The position numbers and the translations under genes are program-made. Source: JAYTQQ01 sp043784965 (lineage in GTDB: Bacteria; Bdellovibrionota; Bdellovibrionia; Bdellovibrionales; JAMPXM01). From it: a DNA stretch of 5,602 nt. Below, in pieces: positions 5,164-5,602 of the stretch. Location of the stretch: contig JAYVXS010000133.1 in the NCBI GenBank assembly GCA_043784965.1, positions 1-5,602 on the forward strand, given 5' to 3'. How positions within the stretch are numbered: position 1 is the stretch's first letter; every line of letters begins with the position of its first letter. The notes beneath the pieces are model-generated. The model was given only the letters and a program-made list of their open reading frames with translations. It did no database searches and was not told the origin of the DNA.

Positions 5164-5199
5164 TTTCTTTATCACTTTCTTTATCACTTTCTTTATCAG
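5164..5199. repeat. Three 12-bp tandem repeats (TTTCTTTATCAC)
   Basis: Copies lie at 5164-5175, 5176-5187 and 5188-5199. The first two are identical and the third ends in G instead of C. The array overlaps the inner end of the left inverted-repeat arm. It may be a binding array for a regulator of tilS or a slippage-prone satellite. Confidence 0.9.
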
Positions 5200-5217
5200 A
5201 AGTTAATTTGAAGCTCC

Positions 5218-5231
5218 GCGCTTTTTAGCGC
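5218..5231. repeat. Small perfect hairpin (GCGCT-TTTT-AGCGC)
   Basis: GCGCT (5218-5222) and AGCGC (5227-5231) form a 5-bp stem with a TTTT loop, 35 bp ahead of tilS. No T-tract follows on either side, so it does not look like a terminator. It would sit at the heart of the larger inverted repeat 5155-5257. Confidence 0.6.
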
Positions 5232-5265
5232 CTACTCTAGAAAGCAAAGCAGGTACCATTTGAAG

Positions 5266-5602
5266 ATGTCTCGACTCGCATATGAACTGGGTTTGCAGCT
5301 TCAAGGTTTGGAAAGCAAAAGAATTTTAGTGGCATTTTCTGGGGGACTTGATTCTTGTGTCTTGCTTGAACTTCTTTTGGAGCTCAAAGGTCGAAATGTC
5401 TTTGAACTAGGGGTTGCACATATTCATCATGGAGATGAGAACTGTTCAGAGATGCAAAAAAAGTATCGCGATGAAGCGCTGGAGTTCTCAATGAAAAGAG
5501 CCGCACTTAAGAACTGCGAATTTTTCTTTGAAAAGTACGATTCAATCGGAGCTCACAGTAGCTTGAAAAATTCAAAGCAAAGAGGAATCACTGGGAATTC
5601 AG
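5266..5602 (+). CDS. tilS: tRNA(Ile)-lysidine synthetase, N-terminal part
   Basis: TilS converts cytidine 34 of the CAU-anticodon tRNA-Ile to lysidine using ATP and lysine, which switches decoding from AUG to AUA. The 112 visible residues hold the PP-loop ATPase start. RILVAFSGGLDSCVLLELL includes the SGGxDS motif at residues 25-30. AHIHHG (51-56) sits at the position of the usual HVNHG element, followed by a helix with MQKKYRDEALEFSMKRAAL. The gene continues past the right edge, so the later TilS domains cannot be checked. The start is ATG 5266, whose distance to the P-loop (24 residues) fits the family. The Shine-Dalgarno sequence is weak. TtcA, a related PP-loop enzyme, is less likely because its cysteine motifs are not apparent. 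It is transcribed divergently from the exported-protein gene, with the repeat region 5155-5257 between them. Confidence 0.85.
   Translation, partial: MSRLAYELGLQLQGLESKRILVAFSGGLDSCVLLELLLELKGRNVFELGVAHIHHGDENCSEMQKKYRDEALEFSMKRAALKNCEFFFEKYDSIGAHSSLKNSKQRGITGNS

Larger units (their letters stand above)
5155..5257. repeat. 103-bp segment bounded by perfect 12-bp inverted repeats
   Basis: GGTACCTGCTTT (5155-5166) and AAAGCAGGTACC (5246-5257) are exact reverse complements. Pairing can continue for about 4 bp after a one-base bulge. Each arm contains the palindrome GGTACC. The interior holds three 12-bp tandem repeats and a small hairpin. No matching target-site duplication is visible outside the arms. 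The segment sits between the divergent exported-protein gene and tilS, so it may be an operator-like region, a stem in the tilS leader, or a small non-autonomous repeat element. Confidence 0.85.

Overview
The window looks like an ordinary chromosomal stretch of a moderately AT-rich Gram-negative bacterium. I infer a Bdellovibrio-like or related former-deltaproteobacterial host. The inference rests on the gene families present (YceD/DUF177, class II FBPase GlpX, a RatA/COQ10-type SRPBCC protein, TilS), the small lineage-type hypothetical proteins, and the sigma70-like promoters. No sequence search was possible, so the host is not proven. I see no transposase, integrase, phage gene or CRISPR array.

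Layout: positions 1-200 hold the 5' part of a minus-strand gene for a helical, TPR-like protein that runs off the left edge. Positions 201-759 have no conventional gene but are not empty. From about 391 to 591 there is a plus-strand structured RNA. It has nested outer stems, a central bubble of roughly 20 nt per side and a 50-nt terminal hairpin, and a near-perfect intrinsic terminator follows. The overall plan resembles 6S RNA. The same RNA carries an 11-nt stretch that matches the full Shine-Dalgarno sequence and a 15-codon ORF at ideal distance from it. A clean promoter (TTGACC-17-TATAAA, 655-683) then drives the next operon.

Positions 760-3063 are a tight plus-strand run of four genes: YceD/DUF177, a YbgC-type hotdog thioesterase, glpX (fructose-1,6-bisphosphatase class II), and a 99-residue protein with eight cysteines, probably zinc-binding. 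A second promoter-like region (3097-3139) precedes an overlapping pair: an SRPBCC lipid-binding-fold protein and a 117-residue helical protein of unknown function.

Positions 4010-4999 encode, on the minus strand, an exported orphan protein with a signal peptide, a coiled coil and a charged low-complexity tail. Its promoter (5048-5076) sits just upstream of a 15-bp tandem repeat that supplies several alternative start codons. The divergent gene at the right edge is tilS (tRNA-Ile lysidine synthetase), cut by the window end. Between the two genes lies a 103-bp segment bounded by perfect 12-bp inverted repeats and containing three 12-bp tandem repeats.

The genes are mostly housekeeping: lipid or acyl-CoA handling (thioesterase, the YceD context and perhaps SRPBCC), gluconeogenesis (GlpX) and tRNA modification (TilS). 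The RNA locus at 391-591 is the strongest candidate for something new.
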